From Paenibacillus chondroitinus NBRC 15376 (GTDB taxonomy: Bacteria; Bacillota; Bacilli; Paenibacillales; NBRC-103111): a stretch of DNA of 64,000 nucleotides. Under the pieces are notes generated by a model, which did not search any database, was not told the DNA's origin, and was given only the letters and a program-made list of their open reading frames with translations. This document shows, piece by piece, positions 53,401 through 61,447 of the stretch. The position numbers and the translations under genes were made by a program. The stretch spans positions 186,001-250,000 of the forward strand of contig NZ_BILW01000005.1 in assembly GCF_004000765.1 (NCBI RefSeq), read 5' to 3'. Positions within the stretch are counted from its first letter, which is position 1. The number at the start of each line of letters is the position of its first letter.

Positions 53401-54329
53401 TGCCGCAAGGAATGATTGTTAAAGCTTTGAGCGGTTATTACTACGTTCTGCCCGAAGGGGCGGAGCTCCAGGATGCCAATATGGTTACATGTCGCGGGAG
53501 AGGCGTATTTAAGAACAGGAAAATAACGCCGCTTGTCGGGGATCGGGTCGTCTTTGAGGAGACCGAGAATGGGGAAGGAACAGTTACTGAAATCTTGCCC
53601 CGCTCTTCGGAACTGATCCGTCCTCCGATTGCCAATGTGAACGTGGTCGTGCTTGTTTTCTCTGTTACAGAGCCTGTTCTGAACTTACAGCTGCTGGATA
53701 AATTTTTAGTTCATATTGAACATACGGGCATCGAAGTTGTCCTTTGTTTCACCAAAAGTGACTTATTGTCAGCGGATCCTGATGCTGCCGCACCGAAAGA
53801 AATGACCGTTGCGGAACTGGAGCGGATTACGAAGCTGTATGAGGGCATCGGTTATCCTGTGCTGAAGACGAGTTCACGCCTGAAAGTGGGCGTGGAATCG
53901 ATTCTGCAGCATCTGGAGGGCGCGGTCAGCGTGTTCGCAGGTCAGTCCGGTGTAGGCAAGTCGTCATTGCTCAATGCAATGATTAGCGGCCGCAACCTGG
54001 AGACCAATGAGATTTCTCAACGTTTGGGCAGAGGGAAGCATACGACCCGCCATGTTGAGCTGCTTCCTTTGAACAATGGCGGGCTTGTCGCAGATACGCC
54101 GGGATTCAGTCAGCTGGATTTCATGGAAGTTGATGCGGAAGGGCTTGGCAGCTGTTTCAAAGAGTTTGCAGAGGTAGCGGAAGGCTGCCGGTTCAGGGGC
54201 TGTTTGCATCTGCATGAGCCGGATTGCAAGGTTCGTGATGCGGTGGCCGAAGGAACGATTGCCGCTTCGCGTTATGATCATTACTTGTTATTTTTAGGGG
54301 AAATCAAGGACCGGAAGAGGAGGTATTAG
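53400..54329 (+). CDS. rsgA: Ribosome small-subunit GTPase RsgA
   Basis: 309 aa circularly permuted GTPase: G4 CFTKSDL comes before G1 GQSGVGKSSLLNA (about 180-192) and G3 DTPGFSQLDF. An OB-fold lies in front and a zinc-binding tail CRFRGCLHLHEPDCKVRDAV at the end. It helps 30S maturation (B. subtilis CpgA). Gene start overlaps the prkC stop. Neighbour order prpC-prkC-rsgA-rpe is as in B. subtilis. Confidence 0.95.
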   Translation: MPQGMIVKALSGYYYVLPEGAELQDANMVTCRGRGVFKNRKITPLVGDRVVFEETENGEGTVTEILPRSSELIRPPIANVNVVVLVFSVTEPVLNLQLLDKFLVHIEHTGIEVVLCFTKSDLLSADPDAAAPKEMTVAELERITKLYEGIGYPVLKTSSRLKVGVESILQHLEGAVSVFAGQSGVGKSSLLNAMISGRNLETNEISQRLGRGKHTTRHVELLPLNNGGLVADTPGFSQLDFMEVDAEGLGSCFKEFAEVAEGCRFRGCLHLHEPDCKVRDAVAEGTIAASRYDHYLLFLGEIKDRKRRY

Positions 54330-54335
54330 GAACGA

Positions 54336-54986
54336 ATGGTACACGTAGCACCTTCAATTTTATCAGCAAACTTCGCTAAACTTGGTGAAGAGATTAAAGA
54401 CGCCGAGCTTGGCGGAGCAGATTGGATCCATGTGGATGTCATGGATGGCCATTTCGTGCCCAATATTACGATTGGACCGCTTGTTGTTGACGCTATACGT
54501 CCGGTGACGAAGCTGCCGCTGGATGTGCATTTGATGATCGAGCAGCCTGACCGTTATATTCCTGACTTTGTTAAAGCGGGCGCAGACCTGATATCCGTGC
54601 ACGTAGAAGCTTGTACGCACTTGCACCGCACGCTTCATCTGATTAAGCAAAGCGGCGTCAAAGCAGGGGTTGTTCTTAACCCAGCAACTCCGATATCGCT
54701 TATTGAACACGTGCTTGATGAGAATCTGGATCTTGTGCTTATTATGACCGTCAATCCTGGCTTTGGCGGACAAGCGTTCATTCCGGGTATGCTTGGCAAA
54801 ATCCGCGCATTGCGCGATCAAGCGAACGCCAAGGGCCTGAGCGGTCTTCACATTGAGGTGGACGGCGGTATTAACGAAGTCACGGCTCGCCAGGTGGTCG
54901 AAGCGGGAGCCGATGTGCTCGTCGCAGGCAATGCTGTATTTGGCCAGTCCGACCGCGCCGATGCAATTAGACGAATTCGGGGGTAG
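54336..54986 (+). CDS. rpe: Ribulose-phosphate 3-epimerase
   Basis: 216 aa TIM barrel. [45 protein letters not shown] and EVDGGIN are the metal- and substrate-binding motifs. It interconverts ribulose 5-phosphate and xylulose 5-phosphate in the pentose phosphate pathway. AGGAGG lies 12 nt before the ATG. Confidence 0.95.
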   Translation: MVHVAPSILSANFAKLGEEIKDAELGGADWIHVDVMDGHFVPNITIGPLVVDAIRPVTKLPLDVHLMIEQPDRYIPDFVKAGADLISVHVEACTHLHRTLHLIKQSGVKAGVVLNPATPISLIEHVLDENLDLVLIMTVNPGFGGQAFIPGMLGKIRALRDQANAKGLSGLHIEVDGGINEVTARQVVEAGADVLVAGNAVFGQSDRADAIRRIRG

Positions 54987-55000
54987 AGGGGAGCGGGACG

Positions 55001-55246
55001 ATGAGATTTCTCTGGCTGTTTCTGTACAGTCTGGTATGCGCCGTGCTTCTTGCGTGTTTTTCTAACATACACGATTTCACGAAGTATATTTTTTCACTTG
55101 GTGCCTTGTATCTGGGGATGCGTTTCTTCCGTCGGTTTGAGGGACTTGGATTTCGGGTTTGGTTTATCGTGATTGCCGTGATCTTCTATTTCATCTTCAG
55201 CTTAATTTATGCACTATACACGCAGATGGGTATAACTGCACCCTAG
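55001..55246 (+). CDS. Small membrane protein of unknown function
   Basis: 81 aa with three hydrophobic stretches (about 3-19, 28-42, 52-74), the middle one ending in the basic RFFRRFEGLGFR. No known family is recognised. GGGGAGCGGGACG precedes the ATG, and it follows rpe by 14 bp. In B. subtilis this place (between rpe and spoVM) is taken by thiN, so this is a lineage-specific replacement. It is followed by a terminator. Confidence 0.7.
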   Translation: MRFLWLFLYSLVCAVLLACFSNIHDFTKYIFSLGALYLGMRFFRRFEGLGFRVWFIVIAVIFYFIFSLIYALYTQMGITAP

Positions 55247-55260
55247 CTGCATACATATAG

Positions 55261-55294
55261 TTACAAGAGCGATGCGCTCTTGTAGCTTTTTTTG
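55261..55294 (+). terminator. Terminator after the small membrane protein gene
   Basis: ACAAGAGC / GCTCTTGT stem with a GATGC loop, followed by AGC and seven T. Confidence 0.85.
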
Positions 55295-55354
55295 CTTTCT
55301 GGAAGCGAATAGATCGGAGAAAGTAAAATAGAAGGTACTTTTTCACGACCGGGG

Positions 55355-55362
55355 CATATACT
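55355..55362 (+). promoter_or_regulatory. Possible sigma-E -10 box of spoVM
   Basis: CATATACT resembles the sigma-E -10 consensus CATACANT. It stands 95 bp before spoVM, which is a sigma-E gene in B. subtilis. No convincing -35 is visible, so the call is weak. Confidence 0.25.
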
Positions 55363-55449
55363 GTTGTAATGATGTTAGTGCTCACGAAGTCGAAGTCAGT
55401 CTTCGGGCATGCGTCCGTTTACTGGCTAAACTCTAAGGAGGGGTAGAGA

Positions 55450-55530
55450 ATGAAGTTCTACACAATCAAGCTACCAAAATTTTTGGGTGGATTCGTGAAA
55501 GCTGTACTTAATACGTTTAGCAAAAACTAA
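55450..55530 (+). CDS. spoVM: Stage V sporulation peptide SpoVM
   Basis: 26 aa. It starts MKFYTIKLPKFLGG, identical to the first 14 residues of B. subtilis SpoVM, and continues as a short amphipathic helix ending FSKN. SpoVM inserts into the convex forespore membrane and anchors SpoIVA, the base of the coat. A near-perfect AAGGAGGGG lies 6 nt before the ATG. Its place between rpe and rpmB is as in B. subtilis. This is direct evidence that the organism makes endospores. Confidence 0.97.
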   Translation: MKFYTIKLPKFLGGFVKAVLNTFSKN

Positions 55531-55571
55531 GTTGGCTAACACATAGGAAGTCCATATCCCCAGAAATGCAA

Positions 55572-55600
55572 AAAAAGCACCGGAAGGTGCTTTTTGTCTT
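55572..55600. terminator. Terminator between spoVM and rpmB
   Basis: AAAAAGCACC / GGTGCTTTTT hairpin; usable in both directions, so it can end spoVM (+) and rpmB (-). Confidence 0.85.
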
Positions 55601-55627
55601 TTTACATAAAGTATAAGTATCCGAAAA

Positions 55628-55816
55628 TTAAACGCGAGCCACTTTACCGGACTTCAACGCACGAGCACTTACGTAAACCCGTTTTGGTTTGCCATCAACG
55701 AGGATGCGAACCTTTTGAACGTTAACTCCCCAAGTACGCTTATTTTTATTGTTAGCGTGGGACACGTGGTTTCCTGATTTAGGACTTTTACCTGTAACGA
55801 AACATTTGCGGGACAT
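55628..55816 (-). CDS. rpmB: 50S ribosomal protein L28
   Basis: 62 aa. [35 protein letters not shown] and [13 protein letters not shown] are the L28 signature. GGAGGT lies 7 nt before the ATG at 55816; a 25-residue upstream frame extension is not part of the protein. It is divergent from yloU, as in B. subtilis. Confidence 0.96.
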   Translation of the reverse strand: MSRKCFVTGKSPKSGNHVSHANNKNKRTWGVNVQKVRILVDGKPKRVYVSARALKSGKVARV

Positions 55817-55946
55817 GTTTGACACCTCCTTCGGCAGTATACAAAGCAGCCTGGGTGGCAAGCCTAAGCTTGACATGACAGCTTTCCTCAAATTTAGACT
55901 TTGCTTCTTGCGATTCTTGTAATAACCAGCAAAAACACACTTAAAT

Positions 55947-55976
55947 ATAATAGCATAGCAAAAGGAGCAGAGTCAA
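55947..55976 (-). promoter_or_regulatory. Promoter of rpmB
   Basis: On the minus strand TTGACT (55976-55971), 18-bp spacer, TATTAT (55952-55947). The leader to the rpmB ATG is about 125 nt. Confidence 0.65.
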
Positions 55977-55992
55977 CGAATTACCTTCTTTT

Positions 55993-56022
55993 TTGCCGTT
56001 TATTTATGAAGTATGTTATAGT
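55993..56022 (+). promoter_or_regulatory. Promoter of yloU
   Basis: TTGCCG (55993-55998), 18-bp spacer, TATAGT (56017-56022). The leader to yloU, about 130 nt, contains two small hairpins: TGACG/CGTCA (56061-56077) and CTTTGCT/AGCAAAG (56079-56094). Neither has a T-run. Confidence 0.5.
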
Positions 56023-56155
56023 ACAATGAAGATTAGCCCACCTTTCCGAATACATAGTCATGACGTTTTTGGCGTCAACTTTGCTAAAGCAAAGCTGGAA
56101 TGGGAATACTTAACTAATTAGTCGCTAATGTGAAACATGAAGGAGTTGTTAGATA

Positions 56156-56515
56156 ATGCCAATTGAACTCACAACCGAGTTTGGAAAAGTGTATATTACC
56201 AATGAAGTGATTTCAACTCTGGCGGGATCCGCTGCGTTAGATTGTTATGGACTTGTTGGCATGGCCACCAGAAAGCAATTAAAAGACGGAATAGCAGAAT
56301 TGCTAGGACGGGACAATTTAAGCCGCGGTGTCGAAGTTCGTCGGGAGAACGGGCGACTCGAGATTGATCTTTATATTATTGTCAGCTATGGAACCAAAAT
56401 ATCCGTCGTTGCCGGCAATGTCCAAACGAAAGTCAAATATATTTTGAACGATGTTGTAGGGCTTCATGTGGACGATGTGAACATTTTTGTTCAAGGCGTT
56501 CGTGTAGCCAAATAA
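56156..56515 (+). CDS. yloU: Asp23/YloU family protein
   Basis: 119 aa. FGKVYITNEVISTLAGSAALDCYGLVGMA, VEVRRENGRLEIDLYIIVSYGTKI and VDDVNIFVQGVRV match B. subtilis YloU and the Asp23 fold. The function is unknown; possibly linked to envelope or lipid metabolism, since it precedes the fatty-acid kinase gene by 29 bp. AAGGAG precedes the ATG. Confidence 0.92.
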   Translation: MPIELTTEFGKVYITNEVISTLAGSAALDCYGLVGMATRKQLKDGIAELLGRDNLSRGVEVRRENGRLEIDLYIIVSYGTKISVVAGNVQTKVKYILNDVVGLHVDDVNIFVQGVRVAK

Positions 56516-56544
56516 AAGCCCGATAACCAGGAAGGGGAATCACT

Positions 56545-58278
56545 TTGAGTAAGCGCTTTATTTCAATAAATGGAAATGACTTCACTGCCATGGTCTTGGC
56601 GGGTGCGGATAACCTTCGCCGAAATGTAGACAAGGTTAATGGTTTGAACGTTTTCCCTGTACCCGATGGAGATACCGGCACCAACATGAATTTAACACTC
56701 ACCGCTGGTTGTGAGGAACTGAAAAAGAAGCCATCCTCTCATATTGGGAAAGCAGCTGATGCATTGTCCAAAGGGTTACTGATGGGCGCCCGGGGTAACT
56801 CCGGGGTTATTTTGTCACAGCTGTTTCGCGGATTCGCGAAGCATGTGCACGATCTTGAGAATGTGAATGCACAGCAATTCGCGGCTGCGTTGCAGCAAGG
56901 CGTTGAGACAGCGTATAAGGCTGTCGTGAAGCCGGTAGAAGGCACGATTCTGACAGTGTCCAAAGAAGCGGCCAAACATGCCACGCAGGTTAAACGCGGC
57001 GGCGATGTGCTCGAACTGATGCAGGAAGTTTTGAGCAAGGCGAACGAAGCCCTCGCCAGAACACCTGAGCAGCTTGCTGTGCTCAAGCAGGTAGGCGTGG
57101 TAGATGCAGGCGGCCAAGGGCTTGTCTGCGTGTATGAAGGCTTTGTCACTGCATTAAACGGTGGTTTGCTTCAGGTAGAAGAAGACTACGCGATGATGGA
57201 TACAAGACTCGATACGGTTTCCGTCGTTCCGGGCTTGAACCTCGCCAAAGAAGTCCATGCACATCTTCCGGCGCAGGCGCATTTGGCTACGGAAGATATT
57301 GAATTCGGTTATTGTACGGAATTCATGCTAACGATTGAACCTGGCAAGGTAGCAGGGCATGTGTTCGATGAAGGCAGGTTCCGCGAGCAGCTTAGCAAAC
57401 TGGGAGATTCTTTACTCGTCGTTGCCGATGACGAACTGGTCAAGGTGCATATTCATGCCGAATATCCAGGCGAGGTCATGAACCAGGCGATGAATTACGG
57501 CGCTCTGAGCCGTATCAAAATTGAAAATATGCGCGATCAGCATTCACATATATTGGAAGAGATGACCATGGAAGGTTACGAGACTCCTGTGTCGACTGCT
57601 GTAGAAGCGGCAGCACCGGGCAAAGCGTATGGATTCGTTGCAGTCGCTTTGGGTGAGGGCATTACGGAGATTTTGTCCAGTGTAGGCGTTGATGTCGTAT
57701 TGTCCGGCGGACAGACCATGAATCCAAGCACAGAGGATATCGTGAATGCGGTTAACAGCATTGATGCGGAAACGATCTATGTGCTGCCGAATAACTCCAA
57801 CATTATCCTCGCAGCGCAGCAAGCCGCTGATCTGGTTGACAAAACGTTGATCGTGATTCCATCCAAATCCATTCCCCAAGGTCTTGCAGCTATTCTGGCG
57901 TTCCAAGAGAAAGCCGATGCCCAAACGAATACGGAAGCGATGAACGAATCCCTTCGCCGCGTGAAGTCCGGTCAAGTGACGTACGCGGTGCGTGACACGA
58001 ATATGGACGGCATCGACATCAAGCAGGGGCATTTTATCGGTATTCAAGATGGCCGGATTGTGTCTTCACAGCCAAGTCTGATGGATGCTTGCAAAAAGCT
58101 GCTCGAAGAGATGATTGATGAAGGCAGCGAGATCGTGACCATCCTCACCGGAGAAGATGCCGTGAGCGCAGAGACAGAAGAGCTGGAAGCCTTCATTCAA
58201 GCGGTTTATCCTGAAATTGAAGTCGAGCTTCACCCTGGCGGGCAGCCATTGTACGCGTACCTGTTCTCTGTAGAGTAA
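56545..58278 (+). CDS. DAK2-domain fatty acid kinase subunit (FakA/YloV)
   Basis: 577 aa. The N-terminal DhaL-like nucleotide-binding domain has NVFPVPDGDTGTNMNLT with Asp residues for Mg-ATP and MGARGNSGVILSQ; the central and C-terminal parts match YloV (FGYCTEFMLTI, HIHAEYPGEVMN, VSLGEG-like). FakA phosphorylates fatty acids bound by FakB so that they enter phospholipid synthesis. The start is TTG with GAAGGGG upstream. The next gene, degV, encodes a FakB-type protein, making a full kinase unit. Confidence 0.9.
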   Translation: MSKRFISINGNDFTAMVLAGADNLRRNVDKVNGLNVFPVPDGDTGTNMNLTLTAGCEELKKKPSSHIGKAADALSKGLLMGARGNSGVILSQLFRGFAKHVHDLENVNAQQFAAALQQGVETAYKAVVKPVEGTILTVSKEAAKHATQVKRGGDVLELMQEVLSKANEALARTPEQLAVLKQVGVVDAGGQGLVCVYEGFVTALNGGLLQVEEDYAMMDTRLDTVSVVPGLNLAKEVHAHLPAQAHLATEDIEFGYCTEFMLTIEPGKVAGHVFDEGRFREQLSKLGDSLLVVADDELVKVHIHAEYPGEVMNQAMNYGALSRIKIENMRDQHSHILEEMTMEGYETPVSTAVEAAAPGKAYGFVAVALGEGITEILSSVGVDVVLSGGQTMNPSTEDIVNAVNSIDAETIYVLPNNSNIILAAQQAADLVDKTLIVIPSKSIPQGLAAILAFQEKADAQTNTEAMNESLRRVKSGQVTYAVRDTNMDGIDIKQGHFIGIQDGRIVSSQPSLMDACKKLLEEMIDEGSEIVTILTGEDAVSAETEELEAFIQAVYPEIEVELHPGGQPLYAYLFSVE

Positions 58279-58326
58279 ACGATCATCCTCACAGTGGATT
58301 AAATTCGGAAATGGAGTGAAGCCCTG

Positions 58327-59184
58327 TTGACACATATACGGATTGTAACGGACAGCACGGCCGACATACCTTTGGCACTTAGACAAGAGCTTAACATTGA
58401 AATGGTGCCGCTTAAGATTCATTTTGGAGATGAACAATTTTTGGATGCGGTGACGCTGCGATCCGAGGAGTTTTATCCTAAGCTGACCTCGTCACCTCAT
58501 TTTCCTAGAACTTCACAACCGTCTCCTGCGGAGTTTCTAGGCTTATATCAGGGTTTGCTGGAAGAGCCGAATACGGAAATCATTTCTATTCATTTATCTT
58601 CTGCGCTGAGCGGAACATACCAGTCGGCTTTGCTCGCTTCCACGATGCTGGAGGAGTCTGCCGGCAAGGTTCATGTGGTTGATTCCCGTTCCGCGTCCTA
58701 TGGGATCGGCGCTCTTGTTGTCGCTGCAGCGAAAGCCGCCCAAGCTGGGCAAAGTGCAGCTGAGATTATAGAGCTGGTACAAACGATCAGAGAGAACTTT
58801 TACATATATTTTCTCGTGGATACGCTTGAATTTTTGCAAAAAGGCGGAAGAATCGGCAAAGCGTCGGCATTATTCGGTTCATTGCTGAATATTAAGCCTA
58901 TTCTCTCGATCGATGGTGAGGGAGAAGTGGCGGCTACGGATAAGGTTCGAGGGCAAAAGAAAGCGATCGCGCGCATTCTAGAGCTGCTGGCAGCGGATGT
59001 GCCGAATCGGCGCATTCCGTCTCTGCATATTGCTCATGCGAACAATTTGGAAGGCGCTGAGCTGTTGCGAGAAGTCATAACGCAGCAATTCGAGGTGCAG
59101 CATGTGGACTATATTACACTGGGGCCTGTTATTGGCGCACACGCTGGACCCGGTACGATTGCTGCGTTCGTCCGTGCGGTGTAA
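58327..59184 (+). CDS. DegV family fatty-acid-binding protein (FakB-like)
   Basis: 285 aa. DegV fold: IVTDSTADIPLAL, FPRTSQPSPAEF, HLSSALSGTYQSA, VDTLEFLQKGGRIGKASAL and the C-terminal GPVIGAHAGPGT. The Thr/Ser and His-Arg residues that hold the fatty-acid carboxylate and phosphate are kept. It hands fatty acid to FakA for phosphorylation. The TTG start follows GGAGTGA. In B. subtilis the serine dehydratase genes stand at this place. Confidence 0.9.
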   Translation: MTHIRIVTDSTADIPLALRQELNIEMVPLKIHFGDEQFLDAVTLRSEEFYPKLTSSPHFPRTSQPSPAEFLGLYQGLLEEPNTEIISIHLSSALSGTYQSALLASTMLEESAGKVHVVDSRSASYGIGALVVAAAKAAQAGQSAAEIIELVQTIRENFYIYFLVDTLEFLQKGGRIGKASALFGSLLNIKPILSIDGEGEVAATDKVRGQKKAIARILELLAADVPNRRIPSLHIAHANNLEGAELLREVITQQFEVQHVDYITLGPVIGAHAGPGTIAAFVRAV

Positions 59185-59187
59185 GGG

Positions 59188-61233
59188 ATGGATTTAAATC
59201 AAGTTGTCGTACGCGAAGTCCATGGAGTCGGCGCTCAAAAAGCACTTGAGCTGAACGCCATGGGCATTTTTACGGTTATGGATTTACTGGAGTACGTGCC
59301 ATTCCGGTATGAGGATTACACCGTGCGCGATATCGCCAGTGTGAAAGACGGCGACCGAGTCACCGTGAAGGGGTATATCATCGGGGAGCCTGTGCTGCAG
59401 CGCTACAGCGGCAAGTCGCGACTCTCCTGCAAGGTGATGGTCGATGATTTTCTCCTGACGGCGGTGTGGTTTAATCGCCACTTTTTGAAGGACCGCTTGC
59501 GCCCGCAGCAGGAAATTATCCTGACCGGCAAATGGGATGGCAAGCGGAGGCAAATGAGCGTGTCCGATTCCGAGTTCCCCGGACAAGGCGATTCGAATAC
59601 CGGCACGATACAGCCGGTTTATTCGGTTGCAGGCTCCATTACGCAAAAGTGGATGCGTAAAGCGATTCAGCAGGCGCTGACGCAGTACAGCGCCATGGTC
59701 AGTGAAGTGCTGCCGGGGGGAATTACCGGCAGGTACGGGTTTATGCCGCGCAGCAAGGCGCTGGCGGTCATCCACACGCCGAGCGGTGTGGAGGAAGGCA
59801 AGCAGGCGCGCAGGCGCATGGTGTATGAGGAGCTGTTCCTGTTCCAGCTCAAGCTGCAGGCTTACCGCGCCGTGACGCGAAGCCGTGCGGACGGGGTGAA
59901 GCAGCAGGTCGACCTGCCTGCTGTACGCGCCTTCGTGCGCGCGCTGCCCTTCCAGCTGACGGAGTCGCAGAAGAAGGTCGTGGGCGAGATCCTGCACGAT
60001 ATGCAGGAGCCGTACAGCATGAACCGGCTGCTGCAAGGCGATGTCGGTGCAGGGAAGACGATCGTCGCGGCCATAGGCCTCTACGCGACGGTCAAGGCCG
60101 GCTACCAAGGCGCGCTGATGGTGCCGACGGAGATCCTGGCGGAGCAGCATAAGCGCTCGCTGGACCGTTTGTTTGAGCCCTACGGGCTGCAGGTTGCGCT
60201 GCTGACAGGCAGCTCGACGGACCGTCAACGGCGGGATCTGCTCGCCTCCTTGCAGATGGGCATGATTGACGTGCTGGTCGGGACGCACGCCCTCATTCAA
60301 GAGGACGTTTACTTCCGCCAGCTGGGGCTGGTCGTGACGGACGAGCAGCACCGTTTCGGGGTGAATCAGCGCAGCATTTTGCGGCGCAAAGGAATGAACC
60401 CCGACGTGCTGACGATGACGGCGACGCCGATTCCGCGAACGCTGGCGATTACCGCTTTCGGCGACATGGATGTGTCGACGCTGCGGGAGCTGCCGAAAGG
60501 GCGTAAGCCGATCAAGACGTACGCCGTCCAGCACGCTATGTTGGAGCGTGTGCTGGGCTTTATTCAGCGTGAGGTGGCGGCTGGCCGGCAGGCGTATGTG
60601 ATTTGTCCGCTCATCGAAGAGTCGGACAAGCTGGACGTGCAGAATGCCATCGACGTCCATATTCAGCTGCAGCAGCATTTCCCGCAAATGGGGATCGGCC
60701 TGCTGCACGGGCGGATGAGCGCGCAGGAGAAGGAAGCGATCATGCGCGCATTCAAGGAAGGGACCGTGGAGACGCTGGTGTCGACCACGGTCATCGAGGT
60801 TGGCGTGGACGTGCCTAACGCCACGCTGATGGTCATCTACGACGCCGACCGCTTCGGCCTGTCGCAGCTGCATCAGCTGCGCGGGCGGGTTGGACGCGGC
60901 GAGCACCAGTCCTTCTGCGTGCTCATCGCCGACCCGAAGACGGAGGTCGGCAAGGAGCGCATGAAGGCGATGACCGAAACGTCCGACGGCTTCGAGATTG
61001 CCAGGCGCGATCTGGAGCTGCGCGGGCCGGGGGACTTCTTCGGCACGAAGCAGAGCGGGCTGCCGGAGTTCCGTATCGCCGATATGATGGCGGACTTCGA
61101 AGTGATGGAGCAGGCGCGTGATGACGCTGCTGAGCTCGTCGCCGATTCATCCTTCTGGACAGGCGCTTCCTTCATCCCTCTGAGAGCTTATTTGGAGCGT
61201 GCCCATATTTTCGATAGTGAAGTGCTGGATTAA
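59188..61233 (+). CDS. recG: ATP-dependent DNA helicase RecG
   Basis: 681 aa. N-terminal wedge/OB domain (about 50-150: RYEDYTVRDIASVKDGDRVTV, LTAVWFNRHFLKDRL), then GDVGAGKTIVAA (Walker A near 284), DEQHRFGVNQR, MTATPIPRTLAIT and LHQLRGRVGRG. The C-terminal TRG motif region (DLELRGPGDFFGTKQSG) is typical. RecG remodels stalled forks and Holliday junctions. It starts 3 bp after degV; the ribosome site is weak, so coupling is likely. The 59850-61130 part is GC-rich. Confidence 0.96.
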   Translation: MDLNQVVVREVHGVGAQKALELNAMGIFTVMDLLEYVPFRYEDYTVRDIASVKDGDRVTVKGYIIGEPVLQRYSGKSRLSCKVMVDDFLLTAVWFNRHFLKDRLRPQQEIILTGKWDGKRRQMSVSDSEFPGQGDSNTGTIQPVYSVAGSITQKWMRKAIQQALTQYSAMVSEVLPGGITGRYGFMPRSKALAVIHTPSGVEEGKQARRRMVYEELFLFQLKLQAYRAVTRSRADGVKQQVDLPAVRAFVRALPFQLTESQKKVVGEILHDMQEPYSMNRLLQGDVGAGKTIVAAIGLYATVKAGYQGALMVPTEILAEQHKRSLDRLFEPYGLQVALLTGSSTDRQRRDLLASLQMGMIDVLVGTHALIQEDVYFRQLGLVVTDEQHRFGVNQRSILRRKGMNPDVLTMTATPIPRTLAITAFGDMDVSTLRELPKGRKPIKTYAVQHAMLERVLGFIQREVAAGRQAYVICPLIEESDKLDVQNAIDVHIQLQQHFPQMGIGLLHGRMSAQEKEAIMRAFKEGTVETLVSTTVIEVGVDVPNATLMVIYDADRFGLSQLHQLRGRVGRGEHQSFCVLIADPKTEVGKERMKAMTETSDGFEIARRDLELRGPGDFFGTKQSGLPEFRIADMMADFEVMEQARDDAAELVADSSFWTGASFIPLRAYLERAHIFDSEVLD

Positions 61234-61240
61234 ACAAAAT

Positions 61241-61289
61241 GCTAGGATAGACTGAGGATAAATGTCAGTCATGATCCTAGCGTTTTTTT
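61241..61289 (+). terminator. Terminator after recG
   Basis: GCTAGGAT pairs with ATCCTAGC, with an inner GACTGA/TCAGTC stem, then seven T. No gene or clear motif is seen in the remaining 158 bp to the fucosidase gene. Confidence 0.85.
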
Positions 61290-61447
61290 GCAGATAGAAT
61301 GTTAATTATATCCTAACAGAGGTTAGTTTCGTACCTGTCCATTGCCCGTCTGTCTTAGTAGAATAAACCTATAGGGCTTAGTGGGCTCACCACTGGAAAG
61401 AGGACCTTGGGAGCGCCTAGCATTTTAATAGCGAAAGGTGTGTAGAA

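Noticed and set aside
59284..60906. 540-codon open frame on the minus strand within recG
   Set aside because: It is antisense to a complete recG with all helicase motifs, in the GC-rich part of the gene where stop codons are scarce; its translation is rich in His, Arg and Leu without domains.
61290..61447. Possible regulatory RNA before the fucosidase gene
   Set aside because: No stable hairpin with a T-run or known riboswitch core could be traced.
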